NCBI RefSeq assembly: GCF_002906855.1
Contig: NZ_MINI01000038.1
Span: forward strand, 1-64,000
From: Pseudomonas putida
GTDB taxonomy: Bacteria > Pseudomonadota > Gammaproteobacteria > Pseudomonadales > Pseudomonadaceae
Reading direction: 5' to 3'
DNA length: 64,000 nt
The notes beneath the pieces are model-generated. The model was not told where the DNA came from and searched no databases. It saw only the letters and a list, made by a program, of their open reading frames with translations. A program made the position numbers and the translations under genes. This document shows positions 63,680 through 64,000 of this stretch, piece after piece; the first letter of the stretch is position 1, and every line of letters starts with the position of its first letter.

Positions 63680-63701
63680 GGCCGCCTCTGGGCGGCCTTT
63701 T
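63680..63701 (+). terminator. Terminator of the hypothetical gene
   Basis: GGCCGCC (63680-63686), TCTG, GGCGGCC (63691-63697) then four T. It lies 66 bases past the stop and ends transcription before the next gene. Confidence 0.85.
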
Positions 63702-63720
63702 CCATTTAAAGGTGATGACA

Positions 63721-64000
63721 ATGACGATCAGAAGAAACCGGATCTACACGGACCTGTTGCGGGGTACCTATCGCACAATATGGGGCAACTGGGGCCTCAA
63801 TCCCTCCATCAAGCCCGGCGCAGTCGGCATAATCGATTCCGACTCCGGCGACTTCAAGCTTGTGGCCGATTGCCTGCCCGGCGTCCAGATCAGCAAGAAC
63901 CAGCAAAGCCGGAAGTGGGATTTCAAATCCACTGGCGTGGCGTGCAGGAGCGTCAGCGCTAATGTCGGAGGGGTGATCTTTGACCCGAACACCGGTGCCG
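63721..64000 (+). CDS. Partial hypothetical protein, runs off the window
   Basis: At least 93 codons, no stop before the edge. ATG 63721 follows AAGGTG; ATG 63715 is also in frame. It begins MTIRRNRIYTDLLRG and continues with TIWGNWGLNPSIKPGAVGIID and WDFKSTGVACRSVSANVGG. I know no family. Base composition is lower in GC than its neighbours, consistent with an accessory gene. The opening has no signal peptide. C-terminal part not in window. Confidence 0.7.
   Translation, partial: MTIRRNRIYTDLLRGTYRTIWGNWGLNPSIKPGAVGIIDSDSGDFKLVADCLPGVQISKNQQSRKWDFKSTGVACRSVSANVGGVIFDPNTGA

Noticed and set aside
1..64000. CRISPR arrays, tRNA genes, insertion sequences, prophage
   Set aside because: I saw no regularly spaced repeats, no tRNA cloverleaf with its conserved T-loop, no transposase or integrase motif.

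Overview
The window is high-GC gammaproteobacterial chromosome of the Pseudomonas putida type. Support comes from the gene order (algB-kinB, ampDh2, a GGDEF gene, dsbA, cytochrome c4, engB, polA, thrB, znuA/zur/znuCB, metNIQ, cox cluster), GGAG-type ribosome sites, P. putida-style REP palindromes and a three-part pntAA-pntAB-pntB. I see no tRNA, CRISPR, insertion sequence or prophage. The window opens at the promoters of an rRNA operon that lies just outside its left edge, and it ends inside an unidentified gene.

Layout. 1-286: tandem leftward rrn promoters. 287-3780: glutarate/lysine degradation (CoA-transferase, glutaryl-CoA dehydrogenase, LysR regulator). 4203-7089: proton-translocating transhydrogenase. 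7276-8769: acetyl-CoA hydrolase/CoA-transferase. 9122-12650: a poorly understood secreted-protein locus, made of a DUF1127 gene, three tandem DUF2388 paralogues and a large exported protein with an HELTH metalloprotease motif plus a DUF4105 domain. 12713-19978: GFA enzyme, CitMHS transporter, TerC, Na/Pi symporter, M16 peptidase, DUF5924 protein. 20059-23542: four-gene MCE lipid transport system. 23524-28938: SpmA-SpmB fusion, acidic amino acid symporter with a sigma-54/AauR-type promoter, Ivy lysozyme inhibitor operon, BON protein.

29148-37276 groups algB-kinB, a CSS-EAL phosphodiesterase, the amidase AmpDh2 and a GGDEF cyclase. 37375-39982 holds an EEP-family protein, DsbA and two cytochromes c. 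A candidate ErsA small RNA sits between engB and polA, where enterobacteria carry Spot 42. 41140-49161: polA, a DUF2782 gene, thrB with an odd leader, the zinc uptake system and its regulator Zur, and a lipoprotein. 49204-54087: catalase KatE and the methionine ABC transporter. 54208-62600: the caa3-type cytochrome c oxidase with its copper, heme A and SURF1 assembly factors, read leftward.

Most of the window is core genome. The least explained parts are the 9-12.6 kb exported-protein locus with its repeated ACTGT motifs, the sigma-54-like promoter with TCGTGCA repeats ahead of the Ivy operon, the thrB leader, a SCO-like protein without the usual histidine, and the open reading frame running off the right edge.
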